A stretch of 64,000 bases of DNA, taken from NCBI RefSeq assembly GCF_050908995.1, contig NC_135123.1, positions 4,774,001 through 4,838,000 on the forward strand. Direction: 5' to 3'. Every line of letters begins with the position of its first letter. Within the stretch, counting starts at the first letter, position 1. The notes under the pieces are model-generated. The model saw only the letters and a program-made list of their open reading frames with translations. It was not told where the DNA came from and searched no databases. Positions 33,463 through 43,949 of this stretch are shown one piece after another. The stretch comes from Andrena cerasifolii. Its lineage: Eukaryota; Arthropoda; Insecta; Hymenoptera; Andrenidae. A program made the translations under genes and the position numbers.

Positions 33463-34106
33463 CAGAGTTGGGCATTAGTCAAATAAATTTTTATTCGACT
33501 ACATTTTTATTCGAATGAACTCGAATAAAAATTTCGAATAAAGTGAAGTTATTCGAGAATAACGAATAAATTTTTAGTCGAATAAATTTTTAGTCGACTA
33601 AATTGTTAGTCGTTAGTCGTTATTCGTTATTCGAAGGACCGCCGTGGCAACTAAGCGACACGAATAAGCGGGGGTCAGAACCCGAGCCGCTGCGGCTCGG
33701 GTCCCGAGCTGTGATGCCAGATCGGGGACGGGTTCTCTCGAGAATTTCCCCCACCTCGCGCACACTACGCCGGAGCTGCGTGTCCGTGAGTTGGACTCCG
33801 AAGCGCCGAGCTCACGGACGCGTCGTTCCGGCGTAGTGTGCGCGAGGTGGGGGAAATTCTCGAGGAAACCCGTCCCCGATCTGGCATCACAGGCCCCGAG
33901 GCCCTCGGCCTCCGGCCGGACTGAGGGGGGGGGTATCATGAGGCAAGGGAAACGCTTTCCGAGTGTATCTACTCGAGCCGAAGCGGCTTATTCGCGACGA
34001 ATAACGACTAAAAATTTATTCGTTACTCTCGAATAACTTCACTGTATTCGAAATTTTTATCGAAGGTTAATCGAAGAATAACTTAGTCGAATAATGCCCA
34101 ACTCTG
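33463..34106. mobile_element. hAT-type foldback element, 644 bp, perfect TSD
   Basis: The ends CAGAGTTGGGCATTA and its complement are flanked by identical octamers CATGGATG at 33455-33462 and 34107-34114. The outer parts (33480-33640, 33985-34090) are made of TTCGAATAA-type words with an overall inverted layout. The core is a separate GC-rich palindrome (33712-33890). CAGAG-type ends and 8-bp duplications are hAT hallmarks. The 108-codon minus frame and the plus frames inside only translate the palindrome; there is no transposase. Confidence 0.93.
33712..33890. repeat. GC-rich long palindrome in the hAT core
   Basis: The left arm (33712-33790) has TGATGCCAGATCGGGGACGG, GAGAATTTCCCCCACCTCGC and CACACTACGCCGGA; the right arm mirrors it to 33890 with few differences. 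The loop is about 20 bp. Its GC content is far above the AT-rich shell around it, so it is likely a captured or independently inserted palindrome. Confidence 0.9.
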
Positions 34107-34114
34107 CATGGATG

Positions 34115-34845
34115 CTTTACTAGTAGACCTGTTCTTTTGAGTTCTACGACGTTAAACTTGATCTCTTCAACCTTCCATACCTGTCCACTTAATGTTTAGA
34201 AATGAATTTGTTGTTACTTTTTACGCTTCATGAGGGGGAGTATGCTAATTAACAACAGAATCCACAATCATCTTTCTTTGATCAACAGATGCATGCAGTG
34301 TTGTTTATTAAATCTGTTGCGCACGGATGAGTTCGATCAACAGCTCTGCCACTATGATTTCTAATGTTTGCGTTCCTTACGCTTCGAGTTTATATCCAGT
34401 TCGTGCAAAATGAATCTCGCGCGATTGCGCTACGCCGCGATGGTCGGATGCAAGAGCAAACTAACTGTCGTGTTGATTACGATTGATACTTGCTGATATT
34501 GATTTTCAACAGAGCTTCATTCCTCGGCCTTTCCATTGTCGACCTGGAATCGATGTTGAGGCTTACTGTAAACATTCTCGCAGTCCCAAAATGACAGTTT
34601 ACGGATGCTTCGGGAAATTTGCGGTTCCGCCACACCGCTGCAGACTTATAGCTAGCCCACTGAATGAAACCAGCAGCGTGTGTGTTTATAACGAGAATAT
34701 GGCTGTATCGATTCTTCTGAACACTCTTCAGAGTCTTCAGTGATTCGTTCCTTAGTCAGTGATTTAGCATTTGAGTGATGAGGTACATTCTTGAAACTGA
34801 ATTACAGAATATTTGTTGAACTTGTATGAACTTTGAAATAACTAA
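34115..34845. other. No gene identified
   Basis: Moderate-GC, single-copy-looking sequence. A plus frame at 34483-34743 (86 codons) has no domain I recognise. It is one of the few stretches that could hold a host exon, but nothing positive supports that. Confidence 0.25.
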
Positions 34846-35276
34846 CAAGGGAAGATCCCGAACCCGAAAATTCAAAAAGGTCTGAAACTTTGTGAATATG
34901 TAAGGGATTTCCGCCTCATTACAACGCAATTTTTTTTGCTGCCCAAATTCACTCGAGGGGGGTGAAATTAACCCTTGAAAATTCGGCTATTTCCCGATTT
35001 TACTTTGTAACTCGCAATGTGTAAGAGATAGAAAGAAAGTTTCCACACAAAAGTTACTTTTTTTAATTGGATCTATCATTTGGTAAACAAATTATTTTAC
35101 AGTTCGCGAGTTATAACAGAAAATCGGAAAATTACCGGATTTTCAGGGGTTAATTTCACCCCCTTCGAGTGAATTTGGGCGGCAAACAAAAATTGCGTTG
35201 TAATCAGGAGGAAATTCCCTACATATTCACAAAGTTTAAGAATTTTTGGAATTTCCGGGTTCGGGATCATCCCTTG
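34846..35276. repeat. Foldback, CAAGGGAAGATCCCGAACC family
   Basis: The left end CAAGGGAAGATCCCGAACCC and the right end GGGTTCGGGATCATCCCTTG begin arms of about 190 bp. These share AAACTTTGTGAATATGTA, GGAAATTCCC-like, ACAACGCAATTTTT, AAATTCACTCGAGGGGGGTG and AACCCTTGAAAATTCGG. The stretch 47090-47320 has a related right half ending CATCCCCTGTAAGG. Direct CTAA and TAAG flanks are not a clear duplication. Confidence 0.8.
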
Positions 35277-35294
35277 TAAGTAAGGCATCGAGAT

Positions 35295-35681
35295 TAGAGA
35301 TATATTCGAATATTCGAATAATGTCTTTAAATAATTCGAACATCCGAATATAATGTTCGAATATTCGAATACTCCTAATTATTCGAATCTCAAATTCGAA
35401 TTCTCTGGTATCGTAAACTGGGGTGACTTTGCCCACTATTCGGAAAAACTTTATTTTATTCTATTGTGAAGTAATTAGAACACATGGTGTTTTGTAATCG
35501 ATAGCAAAAATTTCTCCAAGGTCATACGAAAAAAAAACAATAGCGAATTCAATCATATGGTAATTTTTCAGTCAGAGTAAAAAATGTGGGCAAAGTCGCT
35601 CCGGCGAGCAAAGTCATCCCAGTCTACGGTATTCAAATATTCAAATATACTTAGAATAATCGAATATTCCTAACAACCCTA
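35295..35681. mobile_element. hAT-type TTCGAATA element with perfect TSD
   Basis: The octamer ATCGAGAT lies at 35287-35294 and 35682-35689. Between them the left end reads TAGAGATATATTCGAATATT and the right end, complemented, TAGGGTTGTTAGGAATATTC. The interior consists of ATTCGAATA-type words on both sides of a second element (35411-35629) that has inserted in the middle. Without that insert the element is about 170 bp. TAG-type ends with 8-bp duplications are consistent with hAT. Confidence 0.82.
35411..35629. mobile_element. TA-flanked 219-bp element nested in the hAT element
   Basis: The ends read TCGTAAACTGGGGTGACTTT and, complemented, CCGTAGACTGGGATGACTTT, with TA at 35409-35410 and 35630-35631. 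The word GGGCAAAGTC and its complement occur four times (GACTTTGCCC, GGGCAAAGTC, GAGCAAAGTC). It splits the TTCGAATA element and is therefore younger. Confidence 0.82.
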
Positions 35682-36292
35682 ATCGAGATTATAATTTATT
35701 AAGTTTATCTCGTGGATTAAGTTTTCATTTTCTGATATTCAGTTTGTATTACTAAATATTATTTTATTAAATATTATTATTATTAATTTATTCTTCATTT
35801 AAGTTCGTTCTTTCACAAAAGCTGCCACATAATTGGAGTATTTCTTAGCATTAAGTCCTCATTAAGTTCAGCAAACTGGGCTCCAGAAAAAAACTTGTTC
35901 ATATATACGAAATTACGAAAACTGTTTTTATTAATTCACTAATTTTAATCAAGATGAAAATGGTGTCATTAAATTCCCTTTTAACAAGGTTCCAGTGGTG
36001 TATAGAACCCATAACTTGCTCTTTGGCCAAAATTATTCTATAAACATAACGTTCCTTTTCATTTCTGAGTTCTGTAGATTCAAGGGTGTCACAGTGGCAA
36101 CACTAACTACTTAGATCCCTGTGCATACAGCAATCTTACTCCTGGAACTGACTTATGTTTAACATTATTCATCAATTTACCTATTGTTGATTTATTATTA
36201 AAATGTTTTCAGTAGTAGATATCGTTTTCTATATTATAATATTATAACAGTTCAAATAATCCTTGAGAAACATATTCTCCTGATTTTTTCTA

Positions 36293-36506
36293 CACTGCGT
36301 TCCATATAAGAGTGTACCAACGCCGCTACCGATTTGCGACCGATCTGCGCAGCTCCCACGGATCCGACGCACGCGATTGGTCGTAGCGCTTCCGCGATTA
36401 GTCGTAGCGCTTCCGCGATTGGTCGTAGCATTTCCCCCGCCGGTTTACTACCAATCAACAGTGTATCCCTGCGCGAAACGAGTATGCTCTAATGTGGAAC
36501 GCAGTG
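36293..36506. mobile_element. TA-flanked MITE with CCAAT repeats, 214 bp
   Basis: The ends CACTGCGTTCCATATAAGAG and, complemented, CACTGCGTTCCACATTAGAG match those of 31818-32011 in opposite orientation; TA flanks lie at 36291-36292 and 36507-36508. It has three tandem units of CGATTGGTCGTAGCGCTTCC where the other copy has two. The minus frame across it encodes an imperfect repeat only because of these units. Confidence 0.92.
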
Positions 36507-36509
36507 TAA

Positions 36510-37280
36510 ATACTCCGAGCCCCGTGAAAAGTTTCAAATAAAAGCAATCCTGAGAGAAAAATTTCAATGATTACCTGCAAGTATTAAAAATATTTTCCTT
36601 CCTCGAAGATTCTGTGCTGTACAACAAAACGCAGCACTCCAAAGTTCATTTATTTTAAATCCTCGTCGCTACTAACCACTGAAGCGCAGTTAACGCAAAG
36701 TTAAAATGCATAATAAAATGAAAAAGCGGCTGGCCAACAAGGCTTTACATTATAATCACGTCTTTTACCGAAACCTCGTAATTGATGTATTGCGGCTGAC
36801 AATAATTTTAACAGAATTACATCTTGTATTTGTAACGTAATTGAGCAGCGGGGCATGCAATTTGCCACGAATGCGATGTATTTTGTGCAACCAATAATTT
36901 TCTATTGCTACGAACATTAAACATCCTTATAACGTAAACACCGACCGAATAATCGGTCCTGGCAAATATCCGCGGTATTTAATGACAATGAATAAATTAT
37001 CGTTTACCGACTATTCGGCTCGCCAATGTTTGCGTTACGCGTGAACATTTTACGAATTACAATTAATGCGCGTGACCAGCGCTGGAATCTTTGGTTCCAC
37101 GATCAATCGCGTTACAGCGTGGAATTCCATGTAGCCTATATTTATCGCAGGGTTCGAGAGAGGTTCTAATTATGCAAAATTTCGTCCAGATCGGTTAAAA
37201 AAATCGGGATAGTAAATTTCCTATCCGTTATTTCTGGACCAGGACTACGTGCATACAAAATTGCAGGAAGATCCGTTGCG
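36510..37280. other. No gene; even-composition single-copy DNA
   Basis: The stretch 36650-37150 lacks repeats, has CpG-containing words and several TAATTA/CAATTAAT homeodomain-like cores (for example ATTACAATTAATGCGCG). It could be non-coding regulatory DNA, but this rests on composition alone. There is no frame over 60 codons. Confidence 0.3.
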
Positions 37281-37282
37281 TA

Positions 37283-38014
37283 GGGTAGAGAACCCAATTA
37301 CTGACACTTTAAGCGTTGATTCTGACACTGTTTTATAGTTTTGTACTTATAGACTAAAGGTATATGTTGCTCTTGTTATTTATTATTGTTTAATATGTTT
37401 ACTTGATGAACAAAATTTGGTGGATCTTAAAACGTCGATTTTTGCGTATAAATTCATCAATTTCGAAAATATATTTTCGGGATCAATACTGACACCCTTA
37501 AAATGTATTTTACTGAATTACTGACACTCCAATTACTGCCAGCTAACCTAATACTGTTTATCTCATTCTAAGGTTGTCGTCTCATGCTTGAAACGCTTGT
37601 ACCAATCACTGTCACCCAATTAATAAATAAGCAGACTTAATGAGTCGTTGAATTCCGATCGTTAATACTTTCTATGATGCTTATATTATCCAAAACATTA
37701 TATTTTGTTATGTTAATGGCTTAAATATTACAATTACAGCATTTTCTTTAACGCCTTGTTCTCTCTTTTGAGAGTAAGGAAGTCATCGTGTTTTCACTCT
37801 CCTAATATCCTAATATCTCCTAATATGTTTGATCGTTTCATCCAAATTAACGAAGGAAAAGTTAATGGCTGTTTTTTGTATCGTATAAATTACAGTTTCA
37901 ATTGTATGCTAAATTTTTTTTATGTGTCATTTCACAAGATTTATTCGTTATTTGAAGTAAAACAGTTTAGGGTGACAGTAATTGGGTGGGTGGCAGTGAT
38001 TGGGTCGTTTACCC
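37283..38014. mobile_element. TA-flanked 732-bp element with CAATYACTG words
   Basis: The ends GGGTAGAGAACCCAATTACT and, complemented, GGGTAAACGACCCAATCACT lie inside TA (37281-37282, 38015-38016). The word CCAATYACTGYCAC recurs near 37293, 37525, 37603 and, inverted, near 37970 and 37990. The 93-codon plus frame at the right end covers the repeats and is not a transposase I recognise. Confidence 0.8.
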
Positions 38015-38019
38015 TAAGT

Positions 38020-39360
38020 TGTGACGTGATTGAATAACAAACATCCAGGCACAGTTTCGAATTTATTAAATTATTAGGGGTAAACGAATAAAAAGGTCTC
38101 CATGGGTCGCTTTCCGTTCTAAACTGCTGGCAGTAATCAGTCTTTAATACAGAATTCGATAATTCCCTTTCGATGGTCATTCCGGTTAAATATCACCGTG
38201 TTACTCCATTTTACTGTCCCATTATTTGCATGATCAGCGATAAAACGTCGAAACCGAACGAAGGTTAAATCGCAGACCCCAGACGGATTAATATTTGATC
38301 CCGAATACGATAAATCCCTGTAATTGATAGCAAATAATTTGGTAATCCGACGGAAACAACTGAACTGGTCTTCGTGTTCGCGAGCTGGGACGCATAATTA
38401 ATTCCGGCGTTATCTTTCTGTTTCAGGTGAGTCTGAGCTGTCGAGGAAATGAACGAGCGCTCTTTCGGGGTCTTCATCCCTGGACGTAATGCAGGAATGC
38501 CACGGCCGTTTTCGTAATTCTGTACCTAACGCTCCACTAAAATTAATCTTGGATGTCGAACGATGTGATCCACTTTAAGGGTGGCGCGCAAATTATGTAG
38601 CCAACACGTTTTTAAATCTCTTGCGCATAGTAAGAATATAATCAGTTTTACTGGGTGCACTTATCTCCATTTTTTAACTGTTGCAAAAGTTAATTTTTGT
38701 ATTCTGTACGTTAAATATTTACGAGTATTTATTAATGTATTAGCGTCGTTAATCAGTTACAAAATTTTGCTTCTTGTTTCCCCGTGTAACTTCTTTGCAA
38801 TCAGTTGCACTCACGCGTTCACTACTTCGAATGTTGTGGTTGTTATATTTGCGTAGCGGTATACCGAAGGGATACGAAAAAGAAGACGGAAATTATTATT
38901 CATTCATTTATAACTAAACACGGTAATGGGCAAGAAACAGGAATAGATGTTAAAAATAGTAATATGCTACATCTTCTCTAGAATATTTCCTTAATTTATA
39001 ATTACACAAATGGTGAACTTAGTTGATCAGTTGAAAATAATCATTTTAGCCCCCTTATATATTACACTTCAGAAACGGTTTCTCTGTTGACGGTGCTAAC
39101 TTAAATTGAATGTGATGGGAAAATATTAGCAATGTATCCAAAAATGCAGTAAATGTATTTAAAAACACAAATATAGTATATGTAAAACATTTTTAACATC
39201 AAAAATGAAAATCAACTGGCACAAGCATCATAGGGTTCTTGAAACACACCACGATCGCGTGGAGAGAATGTTTGTCTTACCGAGACCTAATGAAGGAAAT
39301 ACGCAGATCGGTGAACGGAGTTCACAAACCGCGCCCGCTCGAGGGTTAAAAGGTTTATAG
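38020..39360. other. No gene identified
   Basis: Mixed-composition single-copy-looking DNA, with more even composition at 38200-38560. The minus frame 38265-38477 and the plus frame 38581-38856 have no recognisable domain. Confidence 0.3.
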
Positions 39361-39369
39361 AAAATTTTT

Positions 39370-40127
39370 TTTCTACTATTACAACAATTTTAACACGGTA
39401 ACTGACCAGAGTTTTCTACTGAGGCCTTGAAGAAAATCTACTAGAATTCTACTAACTTTCTGTACGTGCGCGTGTGGGGGAGGGGGTACGTGGTTGGCAT
39501 TAAAAAAAATTAAACGATTAATATTTTATGGCGAGTTCAGGACCCACACTGATCTATAACACTGGATGCGACATGGGCCAGTTGGCTTAGTGATTCCGTA
39601 AAGAAAAAGTTAAGTCACCATGAAATATGAAAAGTTTGAAAGTTGAAACCACAACGAAATAGTTGAAAACTTTCAGGAAAAATCTCGCCAAATAGGTGAG
39701 AGCTCATCCAACGACGCAATTCTTTTTGCATATGCTTTTACAGGTTAGCCCGGGTCTTACCCTATCATTGGGGCCCTATGTAAGAAGTAGATACTGTGAG
39801 TGGACGAGAGGATCGCTTTAGTAGAAATTCTATTATATTGGCAACCCTGATCTCATCATTATACTAGTAACCACTAGAGGGACATAGTGCAAAATAAAAG
39901 TTCATTATAACAAAAAATTGTGTTGTTCATGTAATTTATTTACTAATTTTTATGAATTTGCCATAAAAATATCAGTTCATGTACAAATGAAAACAGCCAG
40001 AAATCTACTAAAATTATTTTGTGATCTACCAGATTTTTCTATCATCTACCAGAATCAAAATTTAGTCACTAAATGAGTACCTTTATTCTACTAGATTTAG
40101 TAGAAATTCTACTGAATTGGCAACCCT
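39370..40127. repeat. TCTACTAGAATT-word element(s), hAT-like right ends
   Basis: Variants of the near-palindrome TCTACTAGAATTCTACTA recur at about 39375, 39415, 39440, 39820, 39990-40010, 40035-40060 and 40085-40115. Two right ends with GGCAACCCTG occur at 39848 and 40127, each preceded by TAGTAGAAATTCTA. The complement starts CAGGGTTGCCAAT, a hAT-like terminus. Flanks of the two ends also share GAGTGGACGA. No duplication was confirmed. Either one element sits inside another or the right end is duplicated. Confidence 0.55.
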
Positions 40128-40129
40128 GA

Positions 40130-42330
40130 CGGGGACTAAGAGGAAAATAACTTGGAACTTGTATATATACGAACGAGAGTGGACGATAGGACTTGCGAGA
40201 AGAGTAGACCTCTAGCGGCGCCGGCGGAGACTAACCGGCGTGACCCATGTGGTCGGGCCTGGACGTCACATAGAACACTTTTTTTTAACGAGGCTTCGTT
40301 CTCCATAGAATCAATTTCGAAAATCCATCAGATATACGCGTCCTTGACTAGGAATGAGCCCCATCTTCAAAGCCATTTTCATTGAAGACGAAACCGCAAT
40401 CGAAAAAAGTTATTCTACAATTTCAAATCACTTTTGCGCAAGGATTCATTTCATCCACAATTGCACCATGTTTACTCCTGTATTCTACCAATTCTTAATC
40501 AGTTGCACGCGTACATATCACATATTTGAAAACATTTTTTCCGAAAATGAAGTTCCAAATACAAAAATTCTATTCTACACTTTCAACATATTTTTGCAAG
40601 TAGAAGCACACCTTCTTAGGTTGTCCCGCCAACAATAGACCAACCTGTACAAACTTAAATACCACTTTCTAAATTTTCTATAAACTCGCTATACCTACTC
40701 TTGGAACATTCTCACTTTTCTGTCACTGCAGTGTCTGTACATCTGCCCTTTTTGAAAACTTTTATAAAGCTGACTAAAAGATGCGTTTTTGCTATATATT
40801 TTTACCATTTTTACATTTCCCAACAATCCAATTCAATTGAAAAACTCCCACTTGTACAATAGTTTTAAATTCTGGCCTTGCTATTATGGATTTTTTTTCT
40901 GATTGGTATATTTGCATATCTTTTTCAAACAAGTATTTCGTTTTTGTAGCCAAACTGTCGTAATATAATAGTTTGTAATTAATCGTATGATTGCGATAAT
41001 AATTAATATATTCTGCAATATGCGGGAAAGACGCAATTATAATTATTTACATGACGTGTAGCTCTGCGTGACCCTTTATACACCAGTCGTGATATATTAT
41101 TGGTGTTGCAGTTGTAAATCGTTGAAGTACGGCAATACATCTTCATCTCTGTCGGTAATCCTTGATAAGGTCTAAACAATGAGTTTGATTATCCTTGGTT
41201 CATTTACGATTGCAGTACTCAACTAGATGATTATATTTGACAATGTATACGGCACTTGGTCCCCACTCGCCGCAAAGTATGTAGGAAATGGTAGACAAAT
41301 ATCGTGGCTGTTTGGGTGTGGGTTGTTACTTTATTATAAACGTAAATATTTTTCTACGAAAAAATTACCAAATGTTCCTTAAATGTTGCTCTTTTAAGTG
41401 CAAAAAGCTCTGTAAAAATATATGCTACCGCTTTCTCAAAAAAAATTCACAAACAGTCGCCTCCTTTCGGCCACCTGTCTAGGTATAACCCCTTAAATGT
41501 CAAGAAAAATTCTTAAAATACTTACGTTCTAAATATTACGATATTGTTGATATATAGATATGTATGTACTAGCAAAATATCCGTGCTTCGCTACGATGTA
41601 AGTTAGGCTCTCCGTTCCCATTTAATTTAACATTTAATTTTAAAAATAAGTGCAGCACCCTCTTCGCTTTATTTTGGAACTATTCTATAGGCTATAGCAG
41701 TCCCATTAAAACAGATATTCTTCTGGTACGTGGTTCATCGAGATCGGTTGAGTGCAGCTAAATGAGCAAGGGATTCAATTTTTTGACAAGTAATACGATA
41801 ATTATTAATATTGAATTAATAAACCTATTATATGAAAGTACATTATATCGATGCATTTGAAATGTTCTCTTCTTGCAGTCACACAGATTTCCAATCAAAT
41901 TCACGGAATTCTGTCGTTTTCAGCTTCGTATTATAAATCACGAATGTTTATGCTGTATGGCAGAGATACCAGAATCGGGCGATGTAATGAAATGAAAATA
42001 TCGATCATTGAATTGTGACGGGCAGATATCATTTTATATTATAACTACGCCGATGGTGATACGGTTTATTTTTCGTTACTCTCGTAATAATTATAACACT
42101 CTCTAAGATTCGTGGATAATCTGTTACTGGTCAGATATTAATATTTTTTAAATTGTCCGCGTATACTGTGTTTCCACCATTACCTTCCAAAGTTGTAACA
42201 TATTCTATAGATACAGTAGTTACAAATTTACGCGTGACAAGTGCTTAGGGCATCTTCACGTGTCGCAATTAAACCTACTAGAGTTGCGAAGGTCTCTGTA
42301 GTGCCATATACATATCACTTTATCACATTT
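40130..42330. other. No gene identified; AT-rich
   Basis: Mostly AT-rich and single-copy-looking. Around 41572-41760 the phrase ATCCGTGCTTCGCTACGATG followed by GGGATTCAATTTTTTGAC resembles common insect dispersed repeats, but no second copy lies in the window. The frames 40152-40385 and 40354-40638 overlap and have no domain. Confidence 0.3.
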
Positions 42331-42336
42331 CATATA

Positions 42337-42935
42337 TAGTGCCTCTACGAGCTATAGTGACTTAGGTGTGAGGTACCCTAGCAGCATTTCTGGTTGGCCC
42401 ACAGTATCCCCAAGTTGGGAATTAGTTGGCCATCAAAATGCCAACAATAAATGCTACTAGGGTACCCAGCAGGGCCTTAACCGATACCCTGCTGGGTACG
42501 GGCCGCTACACGTGCCCTCACTACTACCTCTTGCAGGACTGTGTTTAGGGAAGACCAGGACAAAACCTGGGCCCTAAAAGGTAAAATAAGTTATTAATAT
42601 AAAATAATTTATATTGCTACTGTTCTAATGCATACCTTACTGAAATGGATTTGTATTTAATATGTGCTCACAATGAGACAATTTTGAATAGCCAGTAGCA
42701 AAGCTTAATTGGTGTCTTTTAACAATGATAAGCAGTATCTTCCATTTCTGTTTCATTCTATTAAAATCGAAGATGTAACACTTCATCTATAGGGCCCCGG
42801 TTTTGTCCTGATCCTCTCTAAACACAGTCCTGCAAGAGGTAGTAGGGGGCCACGATTAGCGGCCCATACCCAGCAGGATATCGGTTAAGACCCCGCTGAG
42901 TGACACCTAAGTCACCATAGCTCGTAGAGACACTA
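42337..42935. mobile_element. TA-flanked element with long inverted arms, 599 bp
   Basis: The ends TAGTGCCTCTACGAGCTATA and, complemented, TAGTGTCTCTACGAGCTATG are bounded by TA (42335-42336, 42936-42937). The arms continue through GTGACTTAGGTGT, GGCCTTAACCGATACCCTGC, CCTCTTGCAGGACTGTGTTT and CAGGACAAAACC, about 150 bp each. The left arm is longer by about 95 bp because of a nested element. The AT-rich centre is about 200 bp. Confidence 0.85.
42372..42466. mobile_element. Nested 95-bp hairpin element
   Basis: GGTACCCTAGCAGCATTT and its complement (AAATGCTACTAGGGTACC) bracket TGGTTGGCCC and TTGGCCATCAAAATGCC. The segment is absent from the matching position in the right arm of the host element (about 42870-42905), which gives direct evidence of insertion. 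Confidence 0.75.
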
Positions 42936-42939
42936 TACT

Positions 42940-43940
42940 GTACACAGATTCTTTGACAATTAGTTGCCAGACCTAACCGCGTGTCACCTTAATAATTAGT
43001 TCCAAGCTTCTTGGAATTTTGAGGCAATATTTACAATTATACATATAGACCAGCAACCTAGCCCCTACACGTTTACTTCGTCACATTTCGAAAAAAAAAC
43101 CTATTGTTAGCTCGGTACCCGCAGTCATGTTTCTTGATAAATATTGGATTTTATGCTAAATTCGTGGTGGCTTTTGCACAGAAAATTCAGATTTCACTAT
43201 TCCTGTCTAATAAGTTTAGTAGAGCTTATTTATATTGGTTGATTCGCATAAAAAAAATTACTTCTGTCGATTATTGTAGACTCCAATTCATAGCTAGAAA
43301 ATTGTTTATTCCTGAATTCTATCTGTTCTAGCGTGGTCTATACTCAATTTTCATGAAACTTATACATGAAGTTGATACTACAAAAATGTTCAATATGTAT
43401 TTCCTTTATCTACCAGCATGCATATGGAGAAAGTGAAAATATCCCCCAATGTTGGGGACGAAAACCGTATGTGCCTGAATACCCCAGAAACTCAGGCGTA
43501 GAAAGAAATATTAGGTACAAAAGCTGTGTGCTTTGGAATGTCAAATTCAGCTGCGCAATTGTTGTTGTATTCCGTATTTTTCGTATTACTTTTATTTTAT
43601 TAAATAACTTTATACAAATAACGGAAACTAAGACGATTACAGATAAATACTAGATTATAGATTCAGAACTAGATTCTCGTGTCCAGACTATTCGGACTGA
43701 AGTGCTCAAGTGCTTCCGACTGGAAGAATTGCGTGTAATATATATATGTACGGTTTTCGGTAAGCTGAAAAGTGGGGGTTGTCCTGAGTTTAACGGTCGT
43801 TAAGGGATGAGGCATAGAGATCGAGGTTCAAGGATGAGTAATAGGGTACGGATAAGGTCATAAAAGAAGGACTTCAGGATGCTTACTATTGCTATCTGGA
43901 AAACTAACGCGCTGACTAATACTTTATATAGATTTAAATG
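42940..43940. other. No gene identified
   Basis: AT-rich DNA with short frames (43104-43331, 43366-43653) lacking recognisable motifs. The latter has CCCCCAATGTTGGGG, a short palindrome. Confidence 0.3.
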
Positions 43941-43949
43941 ACGTTGGTA

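Noticed and set aside
33613..33939. 108-codon minus-strand frame and its plus-strand partners
   Set aside because: Produced by the long GC-rich palindrome inside the hAT element; both arms encode the same phrases.
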